Source: an uncultured Clostridia bacterium (lineage in GTDB: Bacteria; Bacillota; Clostridia; Christensenellales; Borkfalkiaceae). From it: DNA of 64,000 bases. The stretch is taken from positions 62,001 through 126,000 of the forward strand of contig CANQET010000003.1 in the NCBI GenBank assembly GCA_947595585.1, in the 5' to 3' direction. Below, one piece after another: positions 24,181 through 32,982 of this stretch; the first letter of the stretch is position 1, and each line of letters begins with the position of its first letter. The notes below the pieces were generated by a model. The model did not search any database, was not told where the DNA came from, and saw nothing but the letters and a program-made list of their open reading frames with translations. A program made the position numbers and the translations under genes.

Positions 24181-24209
24181 ATTATATTGCACTTTCATGG
24201 GTTTGTCAA
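24181..24209 (-). promoter_or_regulatory. Consensus promoter of the 1291-aa lipoprotein
   Basis: Minus strand: -35 TTGACA (24204-24209), 17-bp spacer, -10 TATAAT (24181-24186). Leader of ~65 nt. Confidence 0.85.
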
Positions 24210-24334
24210 TAGAGAATTGCAAAAAATGCAAAAAAATTCCTTTATTTTTGCCCGATTTCGTGCCTGCTTTTCCCTTTCTGCATGAAATTTTCATTTTTTT
24301 GCGTTCCCCCGCCGCCTGCAGGGCTTGTGTGGAA

Positions 24335-24515
24335 CGGGACGCGGCGAGACAGAGCGAGGCGGGACGGGACGAGACAGGGCGAGCAGACGGGCGGACGGGA
24401 CGGACGGGACGGGGCGAGGCGAGGCGGGACGAGCAGACGGGCGGACGAGGCAGACGAGGCACGGCGAGGCGAACGTGGCAGGCGAGGCGGGACGGACGGG
24501 ACGAGGCGGGGCGGA
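24335..24515. repeat. Degenerate pentanucleotide tract (GGGAC/GGCGA-like)
   Basis: About 180 bases of the plus strand are built from 5-mers such as GGGAC, GCGAG and ACGGG, with almost no T. The 18-mer CGAGCAGACGGGCGGACG occurs twice. All six frames give compositionally biased Arg/Gly/Thr or Pro/Ser peptides, so it is not a gene. Confidence 0.8.
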
Positions 24516-24539
24516 ATGAAGTATCGCCCTGCCCCCTTC

Positions 24540-25660
24540 GGGGCTAATTCCGTACACCACCCCCTCCGTGGGAGGGGGATCAAGGGGGTGGGGCGGCAGA
24601 AAGGTGAGTACAAAGTCCGAACCCTCATTCCGAACCCCGTTAGGGGTGAGTGAATCTTAAGATCCGCTCCCTCGGCTACGCCTCGGTCGGGATGAGGTCG
24701 CAAATGATGGGCTCCGTCGTTCGTCCCCTTGCTGCCCCTCATAGGGGAAGTACCCGCGTAAGCGGGGGAAAGGGTTTTGAAACCCCTCAGCCGCGTCTTA
24801 CGCCGCGACAGCTCCCCTACGATTGGAGCCAAGGGACGCACGAGATGAGCTCCGTCGCCTCCTGCCCACCCCCCTACCCCCCTCCAATGGAGGGGGTACG
24901 TTCGGAATAAGCAATACGGGTACCCCGTCTACGTCATTTCGAACGTAGTGAGAAATCTCAAGTAGAATTAAGACTGCGGCGATGTTTCGACTACGCTCAA
25001 CATGACGTTATTAGAACGAGATTCCTCGGCTCACGCCTCGGAATGACGTACTGATAGGCTCCGTCGGTCACCTGCCCACCCCCCTACCCCCCTCCGTGGG
25101 AGGGGGATCAAGGGGGTGGGCGGCGAAGAGGTGAGTACGAAGTCCGAAAGCCCTACCCCCTTCGGGGGGAGGGTGGCACGGCATAGCCGTGACGGATGGG
25201 GGGCAAAGGCTTCCAAATACGTCATTCTGAACAGAGCCCGTTAGGGCGAAGTGAAGAATCGCATTAGCCTTAGCCTCATATTGTAGCTCATATATAGGAT
25301 TAAGACTGCGGCGATGTTTACTTCGCGCTACGCGCTCGTGCCGCGCTTAGAGAATTAGAAATGCGCGCGGGGCGACTACGCTCAACATGACGTTATTAGA
25401 ACGAGATTCCTCGGCTACGCCTCGGAATGACGTACTGATGTGCTCCGTCGCCTCCTGCCCACCCCCCTACCCCCCTCCAATGGAGGGGGTGGTGCTCTGT
25501 TCTCCAATGGAGGGGGCACGGCGACGAGGCAAATACGCAGTCCGACCCTCATACCGCCCCGTGCGGGGCTTCTATTGTTTATCTAAGCACGGCACGAGCC
25601 GTTAGGCGAAGTAGCGTAGCGAGTGTATCTTAAGATCCGCTCACTTCGCTACGCTTCGTT
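24540..25660. repeat. Repeat island: type A, B, C and composite variants
   Basis: No gene is seen. Type B lies at 24725-24840; type A at 24933-25047 with a ~50-bp internal insertion. A longer type A relative lies at 25221-25431 and contains a segment (about 25266-25320) found inverted at 51100-51158. Type C hairpins lie at 24560-24595, 24875-24900, 25075-25115 and 25455-25490. Confidence 0.8.
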
Positions 25661-25679
25661 CGGGATGAGGTCGCTCATC

Positions 25680-25853
25680 ATGCGCGACAACGGGTACCGT
25701 CTTGCTTATCAGGAGCGACAACGGGTACCGTCAAACTGCAAAGTTGCAAGTAAGACAAGGAATGCGAGGCTTTTCGCAGGGAGCGTACTTTTGTGTACGT
25801 GACCAAGAAAAACGTAGCATGACGCAGTATTACGTAGCAAATTTGCAGTTAGC
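25680..25853. repeat. Inverted-repeat-bounded element (type D)
   Basis: GCGACAACGGGTACCGTC occurs twice (about 25683 and 25713). The segment from AACTGCAAAGTTGC (25734) to GCAAATTTGCAGTT (ending about 25853) is bounded by 13/14-matching inverted repeats. Inside lies the hairpin CGTACTTTTGTGTACG. At ~120 bp it has no coding frame, like a MITE or a structured RNA. Only one full copy lies in this window. Confidence 0.55.
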
Positions 25854-25869
25854 TTTTACGTAGTCCAAA

Positions 25870-25901
25870 CAAAAAAACCGCACCCCATGTGCGGTTTTTT
25901 T
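25870..25901. terminator. Bidirectional terminator after clpX
   Basis: AAAAAAACCGCAC-CCCAT-GTGCGGTTTTTTT, a symmetric hairpin flanked by A and T runs. It ends the tig-clpP-clpX transcript on the minus strand. Confidence 0.88.
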
Positions 25902-25904
25902 GTA

Positions 25905-27137
25905 TTACGCTGTCTTCTTATAGACAAGTTTCGGCTTTGCCCCCGAGGCCACACAATCGCGTGTGATGATCACTTCCTCCACGTTGTTCTCCGAAGGCAG
26001 ATCGTACATGACGTCGGTCATCAGCCCTTCGATGATCGTGCGCAGCCCGCGCGCGCCCGTCTTCAAACGGATCGCCGTGCCCGCGATCTCGCGCACCGCC
26101 TCGTCTTCCACGGTCAGCTTCACGCCGTCCATGCCAACGAGCTTCTGGTATTGCTTGATGATCGCATTCTTGGGCTTGGTGAGGATATTCACGAGGGCGG
26201 CTTCGTCGAGGGCCTGAAGGCTCACGACAATGGGGATCCTCCCCACGAATTCGGGGATGAGCCCGAACTTGGTGAGGTCCTGCGGCTTGACGTCTTCGAG
26301 GAGGGAATAATCGACCTCGTTCTCGCCGAGACGGAGCTTGCCGCCGAAGCCGAGGCGGGAATCATCCTTGCGTGCGCCGACGATGCGGTCGAGCCCGACG
26401 AACGCCCCGCCGCAAATGAAGAGGATGTTCGTCGTATCGATGCGCATGCAGTCCTGCTGCGGGTGTTTTCTTCCCCCCTGCGGAGGAACATTCGCGACCG
26501 TGCTCTCGATGATCTTAAGGAGGGCCTGCTGTACGCCTTCGCCCGAGACGTCGCGCGTGATGGAGACGTTCTCCCCCTTGCGGGCGATCTTATCGATCTC
26601 ATCGATGTAGATGATTCCTCGCTGTGCGCGTTCGATGTCGTAATCGGCGTTCTGGATGAGTTTCAAGAGGATATTTTCGACGTCTTCGCCCACATAGCCC
26701 GCTTCGGTGAGGGTGGTGGCATCGCTCGTTGCGAAGGGGACGTTGAGGATCTTTGCAAGGGTACGCGCGAGCAGCGTCTTGCCGCTGCCCGTCGGCCCGA
26801 GGAGAAGGATGTTGCTCTTCTCGATCTCCACGCCGTCGTCTTCCGCCCCCTTTGCGAGGGCGTTGATGCGCTTATAGTGGTTGTAGACCGCAACGGAAAG
26901 CACCCGCTTCGCCTTATCCTGCCCGATGATGTACTCATCGAGCTCCTTCTTGATCTCGGCGGGTTTTTTCAGTTCGACCTGCTCGACGTTCTGCACGGGG
27001 GTCTTCGCCATCATATCGCGGCAAAGCTCGACGCATTCGTCGCAGATGGCCACCCCTTCGGGCCCGGAGACGAGTTTCTTCGTCTTGGATTTTTCCTTTC
27101 CGCAGAAAGAGCAGTGTTGTTCGTATTTTAATGCCAT
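25905..27137 (-). CDS. clpX: ATP-dependent Clp protease ATP-binding subunit ClpX
   Basis: 410-aa AAA+ unfoldase. The N-terminal zinc-binding domain has Cys9, Cys12, Cys32 and Cys35. Walker A GPTGSGKT, Walker [11 protein letters not shown], pore loop GYVGED, and the ClpP-docking IGF-type loop region (LGFGGKLR) follow. The length is normal. GGAGAACAAA precedes the ATG. Last gene of a tig-clpP-clpX operon, starting 14 bases after clpP. Confidence 0.97.
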   Translation of the reverse strand: MALKYEQHCSFCGKEKSKTKKLVSGPEGVAICDECVELCRDMMAKTPVQNVEQVELKKPAEIKKELDEYIIGQDKAKRVLSVAVYNHYKRINALAKGAEDDGVEIEKSNILLLGPTGSGKTLLARTLAKILNVPFATSDATTLTEAGYVGEDVENILLKLIQNADYDIERAQRGIIYIDEIDKIARKGENVSITRDVSGEGVQQALLKIIESTVANVPPQGGRKHPQQDCMRIDTTNILFICGGAFVGLDRIVGARKDDSRLGFGGKLRLGENEVDYSLLEDVKPQDLTKFGLIPEFVGRIPIVVSLQALDEAALVNILTKPKNAIIKQYQKLVGMDGVKLTVEDEAVREIAGTAIRLKTGARGLRTIIEGLMTDVMYDLPSENNVEEVIITRDCVASGAKPKLVYKKTA

Positions 27138-27151
27138 TTTGTTCTCCGCGT

Positions 27152-27745
27152 TTATTTCCTGTCGTACACCCCGTCGATGAGCCCATAGGAACGGGCCTCG
27201 TCCGCGGTGAGATAGTTATCCCGATCGGTATCGCGTGCGATGACTTCGTAGGGCTTGCCCGTGTTTTCGGCAAGGATACGGGTCATCTTATCCTTGATGC
27301 GGAGGATGTGCTCCGCCTGAATTTTGATGTCGCTCGCCTGCCCCTGTGCACCGCCGAGCGGCTGGTGGATCATGATCTCGCTGTTCTTGAGGGCGAAGCG
27401 CTTGCCGCGCGTGCCCGCCGCGAGGAGGAAGGCCCCCATCGATGCCGCCATGCCGATGCAGATCGTCGAGACGTCGCACCGCACGTAGTTCATGGTATCA
27501 TAGATGGCCATGCCCGCCGTCACGGAGCCGCCGGGGCTGTTGATGTAGAGGCTGATATCCTTGCCGGGGTCCTTCGCCTCGAGATAGATGAGCTGGGCGA
27601 CGACGGTGTTGGCCGTGGCGTCGTCGATCTCACCGCCGAGGAAGATGATCCTGTCTTCGAGGAGACGGGAATAGAGGTCGTAACTGCGTTCGCCGCCCGC
27701 CGTCCGTTCGACGACGTAGGGGATGAGGATGTTCTTTTCGTTCAT
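27152..27745 (-). CDS. clpP: ATP-dependent Clp protease proteolytic subunit ClpP
   Basis: 197-aa serine peptidase subunit. The triad is visible: Ser102 in [11 protein letters not shown], His127 in [10 protein letters not shown], and Asp176 in [10 protein letters not shown]. The chosen ATG overlaps the tig stop by 4 bases (ATGA); the longer in-frame extension is inside tig. Confidence 0.97.
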   Translation of the reverse strand: MNEKNILIPYVVERTAGGERSYDLYSRLLEDRIIFLGGEIDDATANTVVAQLIYLEAKDPGKDISLYINSPGGSVTAGMAIYDTMNYVRCDVSTICIGMAASMGAFLLAAGTRGKRFALKNSEIMIHQPLGGAQGQASDIKIQAEHILRIKDKMTRILAENTGKPYEVIARDTDRDNYLTADEARSYGLIDGVYDRK

Positions 27746-29052
27746 GCCTGTGCCTCCTCGGGTTTGACCATTTCGTTGTTGGCTTCGAGATATTCGAAGA
27801 GCTTTTTGATCTTGATATCTGCCGTGATGTAGTCGATCTGGCGGGGGTCCATGCCCTTCTTGTAGGTCTCGGGCTCCTTGCCGACGGAAGCAGCTTGCTC
27901 CGCGATACGGGCGGAGATCTCCTCCTCGGTCGCCTCGATCTTCAGAAGATCCAAGAGGGTCTCGAGCACGCACTGGTTCATGACGGTGCGGCGGGCTTCC
28001 TCTTCGAAATTCTTCTTATACTCCTCGCGGGTGGACCCGACGTAGGCATAATAATCTTCGGGACGTACGCCCTGACGCAGGAAGTTCTGCTCGAATCTTG
28101 AAAGGGACTCCTCCTGCTGCATCTCGATGAGGGCATCGGGAAGTTCGGCCGTCGCCGTCTTCGCGATCTCGGTGAGGATGGAATTCTCGGTCTCGTCGCG
28201 GGAACGGTTGGCGGCGCTGTTTTCGAGCTGGCCGCGGAGATATTCGCGCATCCGGTCCATCGTTTCGAATTTGCAGAGCTTGGCGAATTCGTCGTTCGCT
28301 TCGGGAAGCACCCGCTCGGTGATGGCATGGAGGGTCACCGTGAATACGGCGGCCTTGCCCTTGAGCTCTTCGGATTGATAGTCCTCGGGGAAGGTGACGT
28401 TGATATCGCGCACCTCGCCGATCGTCATGCCCACGACGCCCTCTTCGAAGCCGGGGATGAAGCTGCCCGAGCCGAGCGTGAGGTCGTACCCCGCAGCCGT
28501 ACCGCCCTCAAAGGCCTTGCCGTCCACCTTTCCGACGAAGTCGATCTTCACGGTATCGCCGTTTTGGGCGGGGCGGTCCGTCACCTCGCGGGACTTGGCG
28601 TGTTGTGCGCGGTAGCGCTCGATGCGGGCGTCGACGTCGGCGTCCGTAACAGTATACTCATACTTGGGGATCTTTATACCCGTGTACTTCTCGATCTTGA
28701 CTTCGGGGAAGATGGGCGTCGTCGCGACGAGGACGACGTTCTCCTCCGAAAAATCATCGCCGAGGGCGAGCTCGGGCTCGGCGACGGGGCGGAACTTCTC
28801 CTTCTCCGCCTCGAGCACGGTGCCGTAGTTCTCGCGATAGAGCCCGTTCAGAGCATCTTCGAAGAATACGCCCTTGCCGTAGAACGATTCGATCATGTAG
28901 CGCGGCGCCTTGCCCTTGCGGAACCCGTTGACGGCATAGCGGCCGCGGGTCTCGAGATATGCCTTGGTGAGCGCGGCGTTCCACTCTTCGGCGGTGAACC
29001 GCATGGTGATCTTTACCGTGCTTTTTTCTGCGGGTGCGACTTCGTACTTCAT
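27742..29052 (-). CDS. tig: Trigger factor
   Basis: 436-aa ribosome-associated chaperone and prolyl isomerase. The N-terminal ribosome-binding signature is [16 protein letters not shown] (residues about 44-59). An FKBP-type domain lies at about 155-240 ([45 protein letters not shown]), then a long helical C-terminal arm domain. AGGAGTG precedes the ATG. First gene of the Clp operon; its promoter region faces rqcH. Confidence 0.96.
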   Translation of the reverse strand: MKYEVAPAEKSTVKITMRFTAEEWNAALTKAYLETRGRYAVNGFRKGKAPRYMIESFYGKGVFFEDALNGLYRENYGTVLEAEKEKFRPVAEPELALGDDFSEENVVLVATTPIFPEVKIEKYTGIKIPKYEYTVTDADVDARIERYRAQHAKSREVTDRPAQNGDTVKIDFVGKVDGKAFEGGTAAGYDLTLGSGSFIPGFEEGVVGMTIGEVRDINVTFPEDYQSEELKGKAAVFTVTLHAITERVLPEANDEFAKLCKFETMDRMREYLRGQLENSAANRSRDETENSILTEIAKTATAELPDALIEMQQEESLSRFEQNFLRQGVRPEDYYAYVGSTREEYKKNFEEEARRTVMNQCVLETLLDLLKIEATEEEISARIAEQAASVGKEPETYKKGMDPRQIDYITADIKIKKLFEYLEANNEMVKPEEAQA

Positions 29053-29128
29053 ATTTCACTCCTGAATGTTATATAAATTTCGTACGTTATATTTTACCAC
29101 AAGCCGCCCGAAAAGAAAAGCGATTTCG

Positions 29129-29157
29129 TTTACTTTTTTCGTCTTTTCGTGTATAAT
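29129..29157 (+). promoter_or_regulatory. Promoter of rqcH
   Basis: -35 TTTACT (29129-29134), 17-bp spacer, -10 TATAAT (29152-29157). Confidence 0.72.
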
Positions 29158-29199
29158 GGGGAAAAAGCAGGCAAACTGCACCGCAAAAAAGGGATATCT

Positions 29200-30852
29200 A
29201 TGCCTCAAGACGCCTTTACCCTCCGCCTCGTCGCGAAAGAGCTCGACAAAGCGCTCGCGGGCGGGCACATCAACAAGATCATCCAGCCTTCGCCCGATGA
29301 GATCGATCTTCTCATCTTCACCGCAGCGCGGAAGACGCGCCTTCTCGTGCTCTCGACGAACGCCTCCGAGTGCGGGGCGTATTTCGAAGACCGTGCACAG
29401 GATGCCCCGTCCGTCTGCCCCAACTTCTGCATGCTGCTCCGCAAATATATCCAAGGCGCCGAAATTTTATCCGTGGCGCTCGTGGGCTTCGAACGCATCC
29501 TCGCCTTCCGCCTCCGCGAAAAGACGGAATTTACGGATACCGTCCGCCTGCTTCTCCTCGAAGTCATGGGCAAATATTCCAACCTCATGCTCACCGAAGG
29601 AGAGGGTCTCGGGACCATCCTCGGAGCGCTCAAGACGACTTCGATCGACGGCAACACCCGCCGCGTCATCTTCCCCGGGGTGCGCTATGTGCTCCCCGCC
29701 CCGCAGGCCGAAAAAGTCTCCCTCGCAGAAGCGGACAGGGCGGTGCTGCGCGGCGTGCTCTCCTCCGCCTCGGGCGACCTCGGGCATTTCCTCTTTACCC
29801 GCGTCGCGGGGCTTGCCCCCTCGACGGCCGAACAGATCGCGGAAAGTTTCTCGGGCAGCGACCTCGAAGCCCACGTCCGCGGCTATGTATTTTCCGACGA
29901 CATCTCCCCCTGTGTGCTCGAAAAAGGGGGGGTACCTATCGATTTCTTTGCGCGTTTCGTGGCGGGTGCACGGCCCTTTTCCACCCTCTCCGAGGCGCAA
30001 TCTTATTGCTACGGCAAGAAGCGGGCAAGGCGGGGCTTTGAAGGGAAACGCGGAAAATATACTTCCGCCGTCGCCGCCGCCCTGAAGAAACAGGAAAAGC
30101 GGCTCGCGCAGATCCTCGAAAAGCAGAAGGAGTGCGAAAACTGCGAACTTCTGCGCAAAAAGGGAGAGATCCTCACCGCCAACCTCTATCTGCTCAAAAA
30201 GGGCATGGAGGGGTGTACCCTCCCCGATTATTACGAGGGCGGGGAGCTGCGGATCGCGCTCGATCCCATGCACACCCCCGCCGAAAACGCACAAAGTTAC
30301 TTCAAACGCTACCGAAAACAGCGGCGTACCCTCGAAATGCTCGCCCCGCAGGAGGCCGAAACGCGCGAGGGGCTCGAATATCTGCGTACGCTCGCCGCGG
30401 CCGCGGAGAAGGCCGAGACGGAGGAGGACCTTCTCTCCCTCGGCGAAGAACTCGCGCTCGCGGGGCTCATCCGGAGCGAACCCCAAAAACGGGGGAAGAC
30501 CCGCCCCGAGATCCCCTACCGCACCTTCGAATACGGCGGATTTTGCATCCTTGCAGGGCGGAACAACCTGCAGAACGACCGCCTCGTGCGCGCTTCCTCC
30601 CCCGAGGACCTCTGGCTGCACGCACAGCGCTATCACTCCTGCCACGTCGTCGTAAAGAGCGGCGGAAAGCCCGTCCCGCAGGACGTGCTGCAATACGCCG
30701 CCGACCTCTGCGCCCGCTATTCGGACGCCCACGGCGAGCGCATCCCCGTCGACTGCACGAAGATCAAAAACGTGAAGAAGCCGAAGGGCAGCAAGGCGGG
30801 CTTCGTCACCTACACCGATTTTATCACCCTTGCGGGCAGACAGGAGCCGTAA
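29200..30852 (+). CDS. rqcH: Rqc2 homologue RqcH (NFACT protein, ribosome rescue)
   Basis: 550-aa NFACT-family protein that recruits tRNA-Ala to stalled 50S subunits and adds alanine tails. Seen are the NFACT-N domain (AFTLRLVAKELDKALAGGHINKIIQPSPDEIDLLI), the HhH/coiled-coil middle (about 280-390), and the C-terminal NFACT-R domain (FCILAGRNNLQNDRLVRASSPEDLWLHAQRYHSCHVVVKS). The DR motif of B. subtilis RqcH appears as Glu98-Arg99 in GFERILAF. The start is MPQDAFTLRL with AGGGATATCT upstream. Single gene, ending at a shared bidirectional terminator. Confidence 0.92.
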   Translation: MPQDAFTLRLVAKELDKALAGGHINKIIQPSPDEIDLLIFTAARKTRLLVLSTNASECGAYFEDRAQDAPSVCPNFCMLLRKYIQGAEILSVALVGFERILAFRLREKTEFTDTVRLLLLEVMGKYSNLMLTEGEGLGTILGALKTTSIDGNTRRVIFPGVRYVLPAPQAEKVSLAEADRAVLRGVLSSASGDLGHFLFTRVAGLAPSTAEQIAESFSGSDLEAHVRGYVFSDDISPCVLEKGGVPIDFFARFVAGARPFSTLSEAQSYCYGKKRARRGFEGKRGKYTSAVAAALKKQEKRLAQILEKQKECENCELLRKKGEILTANLYLLKKGMEGCTLPDYYEGGELRIALDPMHTPAENAQSYFKRYRKQRRTLEMLAPQEAETREGLEYLRTLAAAAEKAETEEDLLSLGEELALAGLIRSEPQKRGKTRPEIPYRTFEYGGFCILAGRNNLQNDRLVRASSPEDLWLHAQRYHSCHVVVKSGGKPVPQDVLQYAADLCARYSDAHGERIPVDCTKIKNVKKPKGSKAGFVTYTDFITLAGRQEP

Positions 30853-30891
30853 AAAGGGGCAAAATACACACATGGGGTAAGAAAATCATGC

Positions 30892-30918
30892 AAAACGGCA
30901 GAACAAACTGCCGTTTTT
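30892..30918. terminator. Bidirectional terminator between rqcH and cysK
   Basis: AAAACGGCAG-AACAAA-CTGCCGTTTTTT serves both convergent genes. Confidence 0.85.
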
Positions 30919-30920
30919 TG

Positions 30921-31850
30921 CTACGGAAAAATATCACTTTCCACGCTGCGATAGAGCGGATCCGAGCGGTAGAGCGCCCCGCCGTCGGCAAAAAGAACGA
31001 CCACATCCCCCCTCGTTTGCTCCCTGCGGGCGATCTCCCCCGCGGCGAAGAGGGCGGCGCCCGAGGAGAGCCCCGCCGCGATCCCCTCCTCTTTCAAGCA
31101 CTTCAGGGCGAAGACCGCCTGCTCCTCCCGCACGGGGAAGACTTCATCGCACAGAGTAGGATCGTAGAGCGCAGGCACGAACCCCGCCCCGATGCCCTGC
31201 AATCCGTGCGGCCCCGCGCATCCGCCCGAGAGCACGGGGGAAGATGCGGGTTCCACGGCGACGAGCTTCACCTCCTTGTTCCTTGTTTTGAGGTACCGCC
31301 CCGCCCCCATGAGCGTTCCGCCCGTCCCCACCCCCGCGACGAAGACGCCGGCCTTCCCCTTCGTATCCCGCCAGATCTCGGGGCCTGTGGTATGAAAATG
31401 CGCCGCGGCGTTCGCAGGGTTTTCGAACTGCCCCAAAAGTACGCTTCCCGCGATCTCTTTTTGCATGGCCTCGGCCTGTAAGACCGCCCCACGCATGCCG
31501 TGCTTCCCCTCCGTGAGGACGAGCTCCCCTTTCAGTTCCGCGATACGCCGCCTGCGCTCGAGGCTCATGGTCTCGGGCATCACGATGACGGGCCGCAGCC
31601 CGAGCCTTCTTCCGTAGGCCGCAAGCGCGATGCCCGTGTTGCCCGATGTGGCCTCGATGACCGCCGCCCCCGCCCGTATCCCCCGCCGCAGGCACGCTTC
31701 GAGCATGGCAAGCGCCGCCCGATCCTTCACGCTGCCCGCGGGATTGCAAAATTCGAGCTTGGCAAAGATACGGGCACGGGCCCCCACCGCTCTTTCGTAA
31801 GTTTTGAGCTCGACGAGCGGGGTATTCCCCACGCCGAAAGAAGTTTCCAT
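30921..31850 (-). CDS. cysK: Cysteine synthase (O-acetylserine sulfhydrylase)
   Basis: 309-aa fold-type II PLP enzyme that makes cysteine from O-acetylserine and sulfide. The PLP Lys is in NPAGSVKDRAAL, the substrate loop in EATSGNTGIALA, the phosphate-binding GVGTGGTLMG, and EPASSPVLSGG...GLQGIGAGFVP. GTAAGGAGG precedes the ATG. No serine acetyltransferase or T-box leader is seen next to it. Confidence 0.92.
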   Translation of the reverse strand: METSFGVGNTPLVELKTYERAVGARARIFAKLEFCNPAGSVKDRAALAMLEACLRRGIRAGAAVIEATSGNTGIALAAYGRRLGLRPVIVMPETMSLERRRRIAELKGELVLTEGKHGMRGAVLQAEAMQKEIAGSVLLGQFENPANAAAHFHTTGPEIWRDTKGKAGVFVAGVGTGGTLMGAGRYLKTRNKEVKLVAVEPASSPVLSGGCAGPHGLQGIGAGFVPALYDPTLCDEVFPVREEQAVFALKCLKEEGIAAGLSSGAALFAAGEIARREQTRGDVVVLFADGGALYRSDPLYRSVESDIFP

Positions 31851-31864
31851 AGCGCGCCTCCTTA

Positions 31865-31894
31865 CGAAAAAACGACCCCATGGGGCCGTTTTTC
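31865..31894 (-). terminator. Terminator upstream of cysK
   Basis: Minus strand hairpin ACGGCCCC-ATGGGGTCGT followed by TTTTTT, just after the stop of the 216-aa gene. cysK is therefore a separate transcript or depends on read-through; no separate clear promoter was found. Confidence 0.75.
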
Positions 31895-31917
31895 CCGATT
31901 CCGTAGAGTGTTCTCGG

Positions 31918-32568
31918 TTACTGTTTGCTGCAGGAGCGCCCCTGCGGGTAGAGCGGGAGTTCGAAGAAGCCCGTGCAGACTTCCTGCGAATACTCCTGTG
32001 CGGGCGGGATGGCGCAATAGCCGTAGCTCGGAACGAGAAGCTCCACCTGCATGGCGACTTTGAGGATGCACGTGATGCAGGCGCTTAAAGTAAACGCCCC
32101 GCTCGTCTGGTCGAAGCTGCCCTCGGGCGAGACGCACGAAGCGACGCTCGTTACCGTAAACGGCATGACGGACATGGGCGGCACATACATGAGGACGTCT
32201 TCATTCAGGACGACCGAACTCGTCGCAACGCCCTCGACGCCGTTTGCATCGGTGTAGACGATCTCGATGGGCACGGTGACCGTCGCCTGTACGCGGGAAC
32301 TGCACCCCTCCGCCTGACGTTCGACATTGACGTTGGAGACGGTCGCAGACCCGACCGAACGCGCACTCACGAACGTGAGCGGATATGTAGGCTCTGCGGG
32401 GACGAAACTCTGCACGGCGGCCGAATAATTCTCGAGACGGGTCTGGATAATGCCCGCATCGAAGATCTTCTCCGCCTGGATGCACACCTTCTCGCACAGC
32501 CCGTTCAAGGGGTTGCCCGAGATCGTCCCGGGGCAGTGATCGGATGAGAAATTTGAAAAGAACGACAT
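31918..32568 (-). CDS. Conserved-looking Cys-containing protein of unknown function
   Basis: 216-aa protein with no signal peptide. The N-terminal NPLNGLCEKVCIQAEKIFDAGIIQ recalls clostridial proteins with a C...CxxxxKVFDAC signature. The rest is beta-rich (VNVERQAEGCSSRVQATVTVPIEIVYTDANG) with paired cysteines (CITCIL). A spore-surface role is only a guess. GGAGGTAACCA precedes the ATG. It is followed by its own terminator. Confidence 0.6.
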   Translation of the reverse strand: MSFFSNFSSDHCPGTISGNPLNGLCEKVCIQAEKIFDAGIIQTRLENYSAAVQSFVPAEPTYPLTFVSARSVGSATVSNVNVERQAEGCSSRVQATVTVPIEIVYTDANGVEGVATSSVVLNEDVLMYVPPMSVMPFTVTSVASCVSPEGSFDQTSGAFTLSACITCILKVAMQVELLVPSYGYCAIPPAQEYSQEVCTGFFELPLYPQGRSCSKQ

Positions 32569-32640
32569 TGGTTACCTCCGTGAAACAACCGTATCCCGGT
32601 TCTACTGAATTGTATGCAAAGGGCCTTCCCCCGTGTGACG

Positions 32641-32925
32641 CTATAATACGACGCACTGCCCGATATAGAGCGCACCCCACGCGTTTTTTCGGTCATAGGT
32701 CGCGGGAGAGCCGCAGAGAAGCCGCTTGCTCTCCCCGCCCCGCACGGTATAGAGATTTCCCGAGGAGGGCGGGATCTTTACGACCTGCCCCGCCCAAGGC
32801 GCCTCGCTCAGCCCGTTTTCCGCGGCGAGGATACGGGGCGTCGTATGAAATACCGCGGCGATCTCTTCGAGCCTCTGCCCCCGCTTCACGCGGTAATATG
32901 TGCCCGTTGCCAATTCGAGTTTCAC
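32641..32925 (-). CDS. Small LysM-domain protein
   Basis: 94-aa protein. A LysM motif covers residues 9-51 (YYRVKRGQRLEEIAAVFHTTPRILAAENGLSEAPWAGQVVKIP), and a partial second LysM-like part follows (YTVRGGESKRLL...LYIGQCVVL). No export signal. The start is GTG; a TAGAAT box ends 6 bases before it, and no Shine-Dalgarno is seen, so the mRNA may be leaderless. Divergent from the flippase gene. Confidence 0.7.
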   Translation of the reverse strand: MKLELATGTYYRVKRGQRLEEIAAVFHTTPRILAAENGLSEAPWAGQVVKIPPSSGNLYTVRGGESKRLLCGSPATYDRKNAWGALYIGQCVVL

Positions 32926-32970
32926 GCCCCCATTCTATGCGCGGGCGCATAAAGTTGTGCAGGCGCAGAA

Positions 32971-32976
32971 TATAAT
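32971..32976 (+). promoter_or_regulatory. -10 box of the flippase gene (possible leaderless start)
   Basis: TATAAT ends 6 bases before the ATG at 32983, the same geometry as nth. The -35 region is a poor match. Confidence 0.45.
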
Positions 32977-32982
32977 ACCACC

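Noticed and set aside
31851-31917. T-box or SAM riboswitch upstream of cysK
   Set aside because: The interval is only ~67 bases and is occupied by the terminator of the preceding gene.
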